Notes under the pieces: generated by a model | The model's database searches: none | What the model was told of the DNA's origin: nothing | What the model saw: the letters and a program-made list of their open reading frames with translations, nothing else | Shown: in pieces, positions 21,601-31,269 of the stretch | Numbering within the stretch: the stretch's first letter is position 1 | Layout: each line of letters begins with the position of its first letter | Assembly: GCA_009760885.1 (NCBI GenBank) | Contig: CM019701.1 | Coordinates: 15,162,282 to 15,226,281, forward strand | Direction of reading: 5' to 3' | DNA from: Achatina immaculata | Taxonomy: Eukaryota > Mollusca > Gastropoda > Stylommatophora > Achatinidae | Length of the DNA stretch: 64,000 nt | Made by a program: the position numbers and the translations under genes

Positions 21601-24600
21601 TGCAGAACATACTGCATCTGCCTCTATTCACATTCACAAGTGAGAGAAGAAGGAAATAAAAATGTTTCAAATGTATGGTAGAATAAAATGGTGGTGTAGG
21701 TGGTAGATCTCACTGTGTCTGCAAGCTAGAAGCTCTAGGCAGCAGATGACACAGTGAAGAACTTGGTCGCCCTTTGTAGTTGTCCAGCCTTGGAATATAG
21801 ACATTTCTGTACTGGAGGGTGCCTTGGAAGCTGTTTTATTCCTAGTTCGTCTAGTCTGGGGTGTTTAAGTAGGAAATGTTCAAGTGTCTTCTCCTCATTA
21901 GAACAGTGTCTGCTATTTGGTCTGTGGTTCTTCCTTGATCTAGCTGAGATGTTTAAGGTGATGTGGTCTGTTCTTTCTTCTTCTTCTTCTTCTTATCCTC
22001 CTGCTCATGCCATCAGCGTCACAGGGAGACTTCGGTCCAGAACAAGGTGAGAGGCCTGGGAAGCTGTCATGTAAGGTTTCCTGTCTTTCACCCCATCTAT
22101 CTATTCTTTTCCTGGTTGTCCTCACACCCTATATCCAGATGTTTTCAAACTGTATGTATGTGCAGATGGTTGTTCTGGATTCATGTGTATCAAATGCCCG
22201 AAACTCTTAATTCTCCGATTTTGTATGTAGTCCTCAACAGGTGTTCCCAGCACCCCTTGCTGGATTAGACATGGTCTGTTTGTAGTCTGACATTTTGGTT
22301 CTGTCTGTTTAGTTTCTATGATTCATCATATGGGTCAGGTTTGTTCATGTGCTTGTACAGGACTTGTTCAGTATGTCCTCATGTCCACTTGTTCAGCCAT
22401 TCTTCTTTGGTGATGCCTTGAAAGATTAGCTGGACGCTGTGGCAGGATACTTCTTGGTTTGCCTGGAGGTCACCGTGCATCCTGCTTGGCAAGGTTATCT
22501 GCTTTTTCAATACCAGGGATCCCATAGCAAATTGGTATCCACTGGAGTGTGACTGATACTCCATTTTCTTTGCACAGTGATAGAACAAAATAAAATGAAC
22601 ACACATTCAATTCAGGTAAGCTGGAAATGAAAGATTTAATACTGGTCAAACCTCTAGTGGAGTGTCCAGGTTTTTATCATTATTCTCCAGAAGCCAGTCG
22701 GCTGCTTGGTCAGCAGTTTGGTTTCCAGTGTAGAACAAAGCCTGGAATACAAAATAATGGCCTGTAAATGTGCAGATGCTGTTGCTGTAATAAACTCAAT
22801 CTAACAATAAGCAGAGGTTACTGCAGCAAAACATGCCTAACAATGGAGGCTACTGCAGCAAAACAGCCTAAAGATGGAAGCAAGACTGCCTACAGTAAGT
22901 GGAGGCAACTGTAGCAAAATAGCCTAAAGATGGAAGCAAGACTGCCTACAGTAAGTGGAGGCAACTGTAGCAAAACAGCCTAAGGATGGAAGGTACTCTA
23001 AGCAAGACTGCCTACTGTAAGTGGAGGCAACTGTAGTAAAACAGCCTAAAGATGGAAGCAAGACTGCCTACAGTAAGTGGAGGCAATTGTAGCAAAATAG
23101 CCTAAAGATGGAAGGTACTCTAAGCAAGACTGCCTACGGTAAGAGGAGGCAACTGTAGCAAAACAGCCTAAAGATGGAAGGTACTCTAAGCAAGACTGCC
23201 TACTGTAAGTGGAGGCAACTGTAGCAAAACAGCCTAAAGATGGAAGGTACTCTAAGCAAGACTGCCTACTGTAAGTGGAGGCAACTGTAGCAAAACAGCC
23301 TAAAGATGGAAGGTACTCTAAGCAAGACTGCCTACAGTAAGTGGAGGCAACTGTAGCAAAAAAGCCTAATAATGGAGGCAAATGTAGCAAAACAGCCTAA
23401 CAATGGAGGCAAATGTAGCAAAGCAGCCTAACAATAAGTGGAGGCTACTTACTTTATCTTACTGTAGCAAAACAGCCTAACAATGGAGGCTACTGTAGCA
23501 AAGCAGCCTAACAATAAGTGGAGCCTACTGTAGCAACAATACCATGGCAGGACTAACAAAATGTGTAACTTCAAGCTGGCGCCGACTGGATGATGATCTT
23601 CCCGCAGTTCTTGGCGCTGACGATGCTGGATATTCAGTGCCTTCTTTCACTGCTTAGAGTGGACCCAGAGAAGCATGACTTTCGCGTGGTACCACCACCA
23701 CAGAGAAAAGTTGATTTCTCCCTCACTGGACAGGCTGTAATAACATAGCAGCCTGTTTCTGAGAGTGACATGGGAAAACAGGTACAAGTCTTGGCCTATG
23801 CTGTCTGTGTCTGTTGCCACGTTATTAAAATTGTTAAATTATTGTATAATAGCACTGGCTGCAAAGAACATCATCTCACTGTTCCAGAGAGACAAGACAA
23901 GATAAGATATTCTTAGTTATAACTAATCTCATGATTTAGTCTATAATATTATAGTAGATACACGAGGTCCCACACAAAAAAACAAAAGAGACTGACACTA
24001 GAGCTTGGAACCCGAGAGTGGAAGGGGAGAGACAAAAAGGTGGTTGCAGAGCATGTTCTAACCTGTCGCTGTAAGACAAGGCTCAACTCCATCGCTTTAC
24101 TCAACACCAGTGGGTGCGTGTTCAAATATGAGACATATACCTAAACTCAGTTGGAAACCAGTGCAGTGAAAATGGAACAGTGAGATAATAACAGGTTTCT
24201 TGTGTAGCTGAATAAACAAATTACTGACAGAGGCTTACGGTGATGAGTGCTTGTCACGTTCATGCATTTCTGATGCAACAATTGATTTTTGAAAGGCAGA
24301 AAAAAAGCATGAAAGATGATGACAGTTGGCTGGATTTTGCACCAAGACAATGTTCCAGCCACAGCATTTTATCTGCGAGGCAGTTTTTAGCAAATCACAA
24401 AATCACTGTGCTCAAGCACCCACCATATTCGCCAGACACGGCTCCCTGTGACTACCACCTGTTCCAAAAGATCAAGCTGATGCTCAAGGAACCCATTTTT
24501 TGTCAGCAGAAGATGTGAAGGCAAAGATTAAGAGTCCTAAACAGCCTTGCAGAAAATGATCTGCAGAACTGCTATGAATGTTGGCAGCATCATGTGCAGC

Positions 24601-25897
24601 TTTGTGTTAGCTCTGTTGGGAACTATTCTGAAGAAGATGAAATCTTTTTTTTCTCAACGAGATACAGGCAGTCTTGCTTGTTTTGTGTCACACCTCATAT
24701 CTACAGTAATAATTATCTCTGCTTCTTTCATACTGGAGGCAAGTATAACATCACAAAGTAAAAACTGATATCACATTTTTTTCTCTTTAACAAATAATCA
24801 CATGAAAGTAATCATCTGAAGAGTAACTTTTTTCTATTTCACCCTCTGTAAACCTGGACAGCTTCACATATGAGAGACTGATCTTCATGTGATTATTTGC
24901 TCTTCTCTTAGTGACAGGGAAGACAGAGAATGACAGCTTTGTGTGCCAGGCTCTCAGGTGTGCCCTGCCTTTCAGGCTGCACGGTGTCCTTCACTATCTG
25001 AGGCTGGACACGCAATCTCACTGTCTGAGGCTGGACACCCAATCTCACTATCTGAGGCTGGACACCCAATCTCACTATCTGAGGCTGGACACCCAATCTC
25101 ACTATCTGAGGCTGGACACCCAATCTCACTATCTGAGGCTGGACACCCAATCTCACTATCTGAGGCTGGACACCCAATCTCACTATCCAGCAGTTCTGAG
25201 AATGGCATGCAAGGAAACCATAGACTTGTTTTAAAAAAAAAATCTTCAGTAATCTATGAGATTCAAACCTGTACCACTCTGCTGAGCAGACACACACTCC
25301 TATGCCATTATTGTTTAGATGTCTTTAGTCATAACAAAGATTAACTTTCAAATATGGTTAATGATGAAAGACTTCAAATAACATGGGGGGGGGGGGGGGG
25401 GAGTAGTCAAATGTTTCGGCTATCAGTATCACAACTACCATCTTTTCTGGGTTCAAATATGGGACATCTAATCAGGATCTGATGTGACCAACAACCTCAT
25501 ATCACCTCTTTCACAAGTTTTGAAATTGTGCTCAAATCACCACTTTCATAAGTTGTGAAATTGTGCTCGAAATACCACTTTCACAAGTTCTGAAATTGTG
25601 CTCGAAATACCACTTTCACAAGTTCTGAAACTGCATGCTCAAACCATCACTTCACAAGTTCTGACATGTGAAAATCATTTATAAGATTACAACAACAATA
25701 ACAACAACAACAACAACAAAAAATGTCAGGAAAATGAAATTTTGTCCCTTCACATGATGAAGACTTTCATAACCTACCCTTATCGCTGCATTTCTGGAAA
25801 AACCCAAGCACATGATCTGTGTTACTGCCTCCTCATTGGGCAGGAAGAGTGGCTGGTTGGTGCCCTGGTCATTTGCTTCATCTCTACTAGCAGACAT
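15472..25897 (-). CDS. PTRH2: UBA domain-containing peptidyl-tRNA hydrolase 2 (Pth2 family), complete, 4 exons
   Basis: Exons 25897-25778, 22741-22652, 19894-19686 and 15673-15472 have AG/GT borders with matching phases (0, 0, 2). They join into 206 residues plus a stop. Residues about 18-63 form a UBA domain (NEEAVTQIMCLGFSRNAAIR, then ALFYTGNQTADQAADWLLEN), an ubiquitin-binding fold. An acidic Ser/Asp linker (SDSSDDDEF) follows. Residues 92-206 form the Pth2 domain, with KMVFVVNGELNMGVGKIAAQ, VAHAAL, then TKIVLRG and HDAGLTQVAPGSATVLGI. These include the Lys-92 and Asp-173 positions typical of the active site. The end is DKVTGKLKLL. Pth2 frees tRNA from peptidyl-tRNA released by stalled ribosomes. 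Vertebrate PTRH2 instead starts with a membrane anchor, so the UBA version may be cytosolic and linked to ubiquitin. Start: first Met before the UBA. Introns hold most of the repeats at 15.8-25.7 kb. Confidence 0.9.
15790..16145 (-). mobile_element. LINE-B 3' fragment in PTH2 intron 3
   Basis: Minus-strand frame with EEGWLVNRIKHRKFKYFGHI, LEKTVLEGYIMGKRKRGRPR, RRWLQD and AGHLAYNQG. Its tail is (TGAC/TTGAC)-like (CAGTCAGTCAATCA on plus at about 15810). One base is lost near RRWLQDVDN compared with RRWLQDIVDD elsewhere. Truncated at the 5' side near 16145. Confidence 0.85.
16160..16665 (-). mobile_element. Penelope-like element, minus half of an inverted pair
   Basis: The minus strand reads IIQLDLNTRDIFSDPPLLAY, HEPNLKDILVHSHL and KCNRPRCVTC. 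This is the region between RT and endonuclease in Penelope-like elements, including the Cys-rich linker. It then jumps straight to the 3' UTR (AATAAAGCTGCTCCTACTTT) without the GIY-YIG domain. Confidence 0.75.
16715..17525 (+). mobile_element. Penelope-like element, plus half with GIY-YIG domain
   Basis: The plus frame reads YVIVCKRCRITYIGETGLRL, then GDRMQ, a TAA stop, then HLYDITQHASKPVPNHF and VLENHYIQDYRTLEPHGLNY. This is the GIY-YIG endonuclease of Penelope-like retroelements, with a Cys pair before it. The stop kills the copy. The 3' UTR (17310-17520) is the inverted partner of 16165-16400 and includes AAGGCTCACGCTGAAACGTC. Confidence 0.8.
17740..17950 (-). mobile_element. Penelope-like 3' end fragment
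   Basis: Minus-strand 3' sequence with a CCAAAATACTGGCTTGTTGT stretch and a terminal CAGTTTTACTGCAG-type end. It is related to the 4.62, 31.3 and 32.1 kb copies. Confidence 0.6.
17951..18230. mobile_element. Dispersed element of unknown class (copy 1), carrying the 34-bp array
   Basis: It matches 27.88-28.27 kb over about 280 bp with indels. Shared blocks include GAGGTGGGACAGGG, GGCAGCTATTT and CTGTTACTGGGG. In this copy the last part has grown into the array at 18230-19460. I see no coding sequence or terminal repeats, so the class is unknown. Confidence 0.6.
18230..19460. repeat. 34-bp minisatellite, about 36 units, in PTH2 intron 3
   Basis: The unit is GCTATGGTTCATCAACCCTG plus ACGCTAGCATGTCG. 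Left-hand units vary more (CTCTAATGCTAGCATGTCAG, CCTGATGCTACC), while right-hand units from about 18840 are almost uniform (CCCTGACGCTAGCATGTCG). That fits recent expansion from the right side. A segment at about 18600-18840 repeats the order of variants of 18420-18600. Confidence 0.93.
19686..19894 (-). CDS. PTRH2: PTH2 gene exon 3
   Basis: Acceptor TTTCATGCTGCAG, donor GG/GTGAGA. It encodes the acidic linker and the N-terminal half of the Pth2 domain (FKMVFVVNGELNMGVGKIAA, then QVAHAALSLF). It ends on two bases of Gly-140, completed by exon 4. Confidence 0.92.
19955..20845 (+). mobile_element. LINE-C copy with RT palm, internal deletion
   Basis: The plus strand carries broken RT blocks: IDFKKAFD (motif A), then TGVKQGCILSPLFF (motif B, with a frameshift just before) and FADDITLISDN (catalytic FADD). 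A long open piece covers 20186-20494. Near 20590 the sequence jumps from AALSFKN to the 3' GHVMRRK-like block, an internal deletion. The tail ends GGATGTAAGATG, followed by TTTTTAATA, which also occurs before the 5' end (about 19937): a probable 9-bp target-site duplication. It lies in PTH2 intron 2, between exons 2 and 3. Confidence 0.8.
20846..21259. other. PTH2 intron 2, unassigned
   Basis: No coding or repeat signal recognised. Confidence 0.35.
21260..21565 (-). mobile_element. Decayed LINE 3' fragment
   Basis: The minus strand reads LGRVMRQQNLEKKPLVTGKL, like the GHAMRR...TGKIEG tail of LINE-A, with later frames broken. Class assignment is by this one motif. Confidence 0.5.
21745..22570 (-). 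mobile_element. I-type LINE with RNase H remnant, interrupted
   Basis: The minus strand at about 22570-22335 reads TLQWIP..YGIPGIEKADNLAKQ, the C-terminal His/Asp region of a LINE-encoded RNase H. At about 21960-21750 it reads SRHCSNEEKTLEHFLLKHPR, the Cys/His tail after RNase H. The two blocks are separated by a different minus-strand LINE end (21975-22270). Stops and shifts are frequent. RNase H places it in the I/Jockey/R1 group broadly. Confidence 0.7.
21975..22275 (-). mobile_element. RTE-like LINE 3' end inserted in the I-type LINE
   Basis: The minus strand reads RIKSFGHLIHMNPEQPSAHT, then a DRWGERQETL-type basic tail and a (GAA)n tail, on the plus strand a (TTC)n run at 21975-21994. 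It falls between the RNase H and Cys/His blocks of the host element. Confidence 0.65.
22652..22741 (-). CDS. PTRH2: PTH2 gene exon 2
   Basis: A 30-codon exon too short to stand out on its own. Acceptor TTGTATTCCAG, donor GAG/GTTTGA. It encodes ALFYTGNQTADQAADWLLEN and NDKNLDTPLE, the second and third helices of the UBA domain. It joins exon 1 in phase 0. Confidence 0.9.
22790..23540. repeat. 66/56-bp minisatellite in PTH2 intron 1
   Basis: The unit includes GCAAGACTGCCTACAGTAAG, TGGAGGCAACTGTAGCAAAA and CAGCCTAAAGATGGAAG. Long units carry an extra GTACTCTAAG. Shorter decayed units without the middle part lie at both ends. About 9 main units. Confidence 0.9.
23541..24129. other. PTH2 intron 1, unassigned
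   Basis: No coding frame. Nothing recognised beyond simple AT-rich stretches and a short GACAAGACAAGATAAGATA run. Confidence 0.35.
24130..24775 (+). pseudogene. mariner-family transposase remnant
   Basis: Plus-strand pieces in different frames give FCTKTMFQPQ/HQDNVPAT around the second catalytic Asp, then FLANHKITVLKHPPYSPDTA and PCDYHLFQKIKLMLKEP around the third. Later come ALQKMICRTAMNV and LLGTILKKM near the C terminus. This matches the DD34D core of mariner transposases. Several frameshifts and the loss of the N-terminal half make it inactive. The family is known from many invertebrates. Confidence 0.82.
24985..25195. repeat. 27-bp minisatellite, about 7-8 units
   Basis: The unit is CTGAGGCTGGACACCCAATC plus TCACTAT, nearly identical across copies. 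27 is a multiple of three, so frames stay open in both directions. Confidence 0.92.
25380..25660. repeat. Poly-G run, dispersed-element segment and 35-bp minisatellite
   Basis: A G run lies at 25384-25401. Then comes a diverged copy of the TATCAGTATCACAACTACCA block also found at 26.52 and 32.6 kb. Then about four units of CAAGTTCTGAAATTGTGCTC plus GAAATACCACTTTCA. Confidence 0.75.
25778..25897 (-). CDS. PTRH2: PTH2 gene exon 1 (coding part)
   Basis: The Met at 25897 opens a 40-codon exon ending at donor AGG/GTAGGT. It encodes a short polar leader (MSASRDEANDQGTNQ) and the first UBA helix with the MGF-like turn (CLGFSRNAAIR). An (AAC)n run lies about 65 bases inside the intron. Confidence 0.88.
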
Positions 25898-26239
25898 GAC
25901 AATGCATGAGGATTCTAGCCCTGAATGATAACAGACAAGAACAAAACAGCTTCATGGCAGCGGGGACAATCTGAAGTGGGTACCACATTTTCAGTTCTGA
26001 GTCCTTCCCTTCATTAGATTCCTCTACCTTACTGTCAGCTGTGCTTTACAAAACAGAAGCTAATACCAACTCATCAGGCATACAATAGTCAAGTTCAGTC
26101 AAAGAAACCTACGAATGATATCACTGAGAAAAATCTAGAGGAAAAAAAAATATGAGAAGACAAACAGAACCCATCCAAGAACTGCAAAGAAAAAAAAGTA
26201 ACTTCATGAAATTGACTCAGTAGATGTACTCTAGAATTT

Positions 26240-26480
26240 TACATCACACAATCATTCTGCACAAAACTGTAATGCACACAACTATACTGCACAGAATTAT
26301 ACTGCACAAAGCGGTACTGCACCCAACCATACTGCACAAAGCTGTATTGCACACAACCATACTGCACAAAGCTGTATTGCACACAACCATACTGCACAAA
26401 GCTGTACTGCACACCATACTGTACAAAGCTGTACAGCACACAACCATACTGCACAAAGCTGTACTGCACACACCCATGTT
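26240..26480. repeat. 30-bp minisatellite, about 8 units
   Basis: Units of ACTGCACAAAGCTGTATTGC plus ACACAACCAT, one with a 6-bp loss. 30 is a multiple of three, so frames run through. Confidence 0.92.
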
Positions 26481-26489
26481 CTTCATCTT

Positions 26490-27300
26490 CACTGTCTTCT
26501 CAGCAATCAAAATGCTTCAGCTATCAATACCACAGCTACCATCTTTTACAATATGGGACATTCAATCAAGTGCACTTGGGGTGGGGTGGGGGGTATCCCA
26601 GTCCTCAAGCTGTAGACAAATTCAGCTGGAGGCACCCAAGTCCCCACATAAAACTAGCTGGAGGCACCCAAGTCCCCACATAAAACTAGCTGGAGGCACC
26701 CAAGTCCCCACATAAAACTAGCTGGAGGCACCCAAGTCCCCACATAAAACTAGCTGGAGGCACCCAAGTCCCCACATAAAACTAGCTGGGGGCACTCCCA
26801 GTCACCACACAAAACTAGCTGGGGGCACCCCCCAGTCACCACACAAAACTAGCTGGAGGCACTCCCAGTCACCACACAAAACTAGCTGGAGGCACTCCCA
26901 GTCACCACACAAAACTAGCTGGAGGCACCCCCCAGTCACCACACAAAACTAGTTGGAGGCACTCCCAGTCACCACACAAAACTAGCTGGAGGCACCCCCC
27001 AGTCACTACACAAAACTATCTGGAGGCACCCCCCCCCCCCCAGTCACCACACAAAACTAGCTGGAGGCACCCCCAGTCCCCACACAAAACTAGCTAGAGG
27101 TACCCCCCAGTCACCACACAAAACTAGCTGGAGGCACTCCCAGTCCCCACACAAAACTAGCTGGAGGTACCCCCCAGTCACTACACAAAACTAGCTGGAG
27201 GCACCCCCCCCCCCCCAGTCACCACACAAAACTAGCTGGAGGCACCCCCCAGTCACCACACAAAACTAGTTGGAGGCACCCCCAGTCCCTAGACAAAACT
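26490..27300. repeat. Dispersed element plus 32-35 bp minisatellite (plus orientation)
   Basis: A unique head at 26490-26620 (ATGCTTCAGCTATCAATACC, then GTGCACTTGGGGTGGGGTGG) is followed by about 20 units of CACATAAAACTAGCTGGAGG or CACACAAAACTAGCTGGAGG with variable C runs. The same head and array occur in the opposite orientation at 32.29-32.64 kb. Confidence 0.88.
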
Positions 27301-27879
27301 GTTGTTTCGTTAATCTTATCTGTTTTCTGTGACCAGAACTGCAAGTCCAAGTTTTGTAGTCATTTCTTGCAGTGCTAGAAAAGCAATGGTGTAGCACTGA
27401 TGAGTCACTCTAAATTAATGTGAAACTGCTTACATCCTGCATGGCAATAACCGCAGGAAACTGCTAATATTGCCATCTGACACATTCAGCCCTAAATGAT
27501 TCACTTCAAATATGAATTAAAAGTACATTTACCCTCTTCCTTTGAAGCAAATTATAGATAAATTAGTCTTTATACTGCCCTCTCGCAAGGGCTGTTGTCT
27601 GTCTGGCTACAGTCAGTTGATTCCTGCCTTGAGTGCAGGGCGCTACCATATTTATCAGGAATTGTGGGATCTGGCTTCCTTGTACGGCTTAGTGTCTTTT
27701 CGCTTTTTATATTGCAGATCTCTGCTTCAATTTATTAATTTTTGCATGGTTCCTTTTTCCGTTTTTTTTTAATCATACTCAGTAGTTTTTTTTTCTTTTT
27801 GTTATAATTATATGCATTAATATTTTAATATAAGTGATGTAGATCATATTGGCTTAATGATAACTAATTAGTTAGAAAG
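27301..27879. other. Unassigned sequence upstream of the PTH2 gene
   Basis: It may contain 5' UTR or promoter of the minus-strand PTH2 gene, but no initiator, TATA box or CpG-rich patch can be defended. Confidence 0.3.
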
Positions 27880-28275
27880 GGCCATCATACATGCGCTCCG
27901 GACACATTCATAGGTGCTTCGATGTCTTCCTCAGTTTTACTTGTACAATCTCCTTGTAACTGCGAGCTAGTGTTCTTTGCAGCCGATGCTGTAGAGGTGT
28001 TGAGGCACGGCATCGTATCGGCGTGGGAGCGGCTTATGGCAGCTATTTTTTTTTTCAGTCCCGGGGTACAGCTAAAAAAGCAGAGGGTTTGCAATGCTTC
28101 TTTAGCAGACTCCACCACCATGGGGTCTATTGCGATTCCTGCCCCGTTAGCCAGGCTAGGCCTGTTACTGGGGGTACCAACGGAGAGGTGGGACAGGGTC
28201 TTGGTCAGCTATGGTTCGCTAACCCTGACGCTAGTACATCAGCTATGTGTCGCTGATGGCCTCATCGGACAAGCA
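27880..28275. mobile_element. Dispersed element of unknown class (copy 2), unexpanded
   Basis: Related to 17951-18230. It ends with one or two copies of the motif that forms the 34-bp array there (TCAGCTATGGTTCGCTAACC, then CTGACGCTAG), showing the pre-expansion state. Confidence 0.62.
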
Positions 28276-28544
28276 TCTTCTCACACTCCCCTCCCTCTCC
28301 ACCTCCACCTCATCAATATCTCCTTCAGCAAACAGTAAATGATGACACCCGGTTTTTTGTTTGTTTTTTGTTTTTTTTTTAGTCTACCATCCATCTGGAG
28401 TTCGGCGAATCGTCCATTTTTCGCTGCCACAAGTTTCACCCCAAAACTCCTTCACCCTTGAAAAAGACGCTGATTTACAGTTGTCAGTAAACTATTTTGT
28501 GGGACCCACTTCTCTTATAGCACAGAAGGCGTCTGCTCTATCCT

Positions 28545-29680
28545 TTGCGTGCCCTTCTTTCGTGACAAACCAGTCTGTCAAGTGATCTGTTCTTTGTGTG
28601 CCCTTCCTCCGTGACAAACCAGTCTGTCAAGTGATCTGGTCTTTGTGTGCCCTTCCTCCGTGACAAACCAGTCTGTCAAGTGATCTGTTCTTTGTGTGCC
28701 CTTCCTCTGTGACAAACCAGTCTGTCAAGTGATCTGCTCTTTGTGTGCCCTTCCTCTGTGACAAACCAGTCTGTCAAGTGATCTGCTCTTTGTGTGCCCT
28801 TCCTCCGTGACAAACCAGTCTGTCAAGTGATCTGTTCTTTGTGTGCCCTTCCTCCGTGACAAACGAGTCTGTCAAGTGATCTGTTCTTTGTGTGCCCTTC
28901 CTCCGTGACAAACCAGTCTGTCAGTGATCTGCTCTTTGTGTGCCCTTCCTCTGTGACAAACCAGTCTGTCAAGTGATCTGCTCTTTGTGTGCCCTTCCTC
29001 CGTGACAAACCAGTCTGTCAAGTGATCTGTTCTTTGTGTGCCCTTCCTCCGTGACAAACGAGTCTGTCAAGTGATCTGTTCTTTGTGTGCCCTTCCTCCG
29101 TGACAAACCAGTCTGTCAAGTGATCTGTTCTTTGTGTGCCCTTCCTCCGTGACAAACCAGTCTGTCAAGTGATCTGTTCTTGTGTGCCCTTCCTCTGTGA
29201 CAAACCAGTCTGTCAAGTGATCTGCTCTTTGTGTGCCCTTCCTCCGTGACAAACCAGTCTGTCAAGTGATCTGTTCTTTGTGTGCCCTTCCTCCGTGACA
29301 AACGAGTCTGTCAAGTGATCTGTTCTTTGTGTGCCCTTCCTCCGTGACAAACCAGTCTGTCAAGTGATCTGTTCTTTGTGTGCCCTTCCTCCGTGACAAA
29401 CCAGTCTGTCAAGTGATCTGTTCTTTGTGTGCCCTTCCTCCGTGACAAACCAGTCTGTCAAGTGATCTGGTCTTTGTGTGCCCTTCCTCCGTGACAAACC
29501 AGTCTGTCAAGTGATCTGTTCTTTGTGTGCCCTTCCTCCGTGACAAACCAGTCTGTCAAGTGATCTGTTCTTTGTGTGCCCTTCCTCCGTGACAAACCAG
29601 TCTGTCAAGTGATCTGTTTTTTGTGTGCCCTTCCTCCGTGACAAACCAGTCTGTCAAGTGATCTGCTCTTTCATTTCCCC
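28545..29680. repeat. 49-bp minisatellite, about 23 units
   Basis: The unit is AGTGATCTGTTCTTTGTGTG, CCCTTCCTCCGTGACAAACC and AGTCTGTCA. Single-base variants (GACAAACGAG at about 28861, 29056 and 29300; TCCTCTGTG units) recur in the same order, so blocks of four to five units have been copied together. One unit lacks an A (28922) and one lacks a T (29180). Confidence 0.94.
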
Positions 29681-30149
29681 TTCTCACCTGCATGCCCAGG
29701 TAATAAATTGAAGGTCGGTCGATGGATCTGTGACATCTGCGGAGGAATTCGAGCCACTGTTTCCTGCTTGATTGTTCTTTATCAAAATGCAAGTTAGAGT
29801 GTAGTCTTGTGAGTGGAGCCAGCTTAGAATTTATGTGACAGTCATGGTCTTCATCGTGAGGCTGCTTACTGTTGCAGCAAAAGCACCGCTGGCTTCAATC
29901 ACTGTTCTGCCATCAGAGTTGACTGTAAAAGTCCAGGCCCGAACCACATGTCCTTGTATAAATAACGGCGTCATCATCTCTGATGTTTTAAATTATTAGT
30001 GCTTTGACTCCCGGCTAAATACTGACGCCATGCACCTCTGTCGGCTGCTGGCCTGCTCGATTGTTGATTGCCATTCGGACGACCCACCCGGCTATCTTGC
30101 ATCCTTCTGGATTTTCAAGATGTAGTGTAACAAGGACTCCGTGGTTCGT
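29681..30149. other. Unassigned sequence between arrays
   Basis: Fairly GC-balanced single-copy-looking sequence. No coding frame with splice support was found. Confidence 0.3.
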
Positions 30150-30151
30150 GC

Positions 30152-31086
30152 ACTCTCTCTCTCTCTCTCTCTCACTCTCTCTCTCTCACTCTCACTCTCT
30201 CTCTCACTCTCACTCTCTCTCTCACTCTCACTCTCTCTCTCTCACTCTCTCTCTCTCACTCTCACTCTCTCTCTCACTCTCACTCTCATTCTCACTCTCA
30301 CTTTCACTCTCTCACTCTCTCTCACTCTCACTCTCTCTCACTCTCTCTCACTCTCTCTCACTCTCTCACTCTCACTCTCTCTCTCGCACTCTCTCTCTCA
30401 CTCTCTCTCACTCTCTCTCACTCTCTCACTCTCACTCTCTCTCTCGCACTCTCTCTCTCACTCTCTCTCACTCTCTCTCACTCTCACTCTCTCTCACTCT
30501 CATTCTCTCTCACTCTCTCTCTCCTCTCACTCTCTCTCTCACTCTCATTCTCTCTCTCACTCTCACTCTCTCTCACTCTCACTCTCTCTCTCACTCTCAC
30601 TCTCTCTCACTCTCTCTCACTCTCACTCTCTCTCACTCTCACTCACTCACTCTCATTCTCTCTCTCTCTCTCTCTCCTCTCACTCTCTCTCTCACTCTCT
30701 CACACTCTCTCTCTCACTCTCTCTCTCACTCTCTCTCACTCTCACTCACTCTCATTCTCTCTCACTCTCTCTCTCCTCTCACTCTCTCTCTCACTCTCAC
30801 TCTCTCTCTCACTCTCACTCTCTTTCTCACTCTCACTCTCTCTCTGACTCTGACTCTCTCTGACTCTCTCTCTCTCACTCTCACTCTCTCTCTCTCTCAC
30901 TCTCACTCTCTCTCTCTCTCACTCTCACTCTCTCTCTCACTCTCACTCTCTCTCTCACTCTCACTCTCTCTCTCTCTCTCTCACTTTCACTCTCACTCTC
31001 TCTCTCACTCTCTCTCTCACTCTCACTCTCTCTCACTCTCACTCTCTCTCATTCTCACTCCCTTTCTCTCTCTCTCTCACTCTCAC

Positions 31087-31122
<36 letters not shown>

Positions 31123-31132
31123 ACTCTCATGT
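30152..31132. repeat. About 1-kb (CTCTCTCA)n / (CT)n simple repeat
   Basis: Pyrimidine-rich simple sequence of CT with interspersed CA and rare CG, TG and TT steps. It gives a 406-codon Ser/Leu/His frame with no biological support. The opposite strand is (GA)n. Confidence 0.97.
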
Positions 31133-31269
31133 CTAAAATGCAGTGTATTTTTTCAAAACTAACGATACAAATTACGCTCTATCACTTTACTGCGTGCGGG
31201 CCTCTTTGCTTTACATATATATATATATTTACGAAAGACGAAAAGATCCATTATGTTCGCGCAAATACA

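Noticed and set aside
24908..25344. Frames on both strands with SEAGHPISL or VRLGVQPQI repeats
   Set aside because: A 27-bp minisatellite whose length is a multiple of three; open on both strands at once, a sign of repeat and not of coding.
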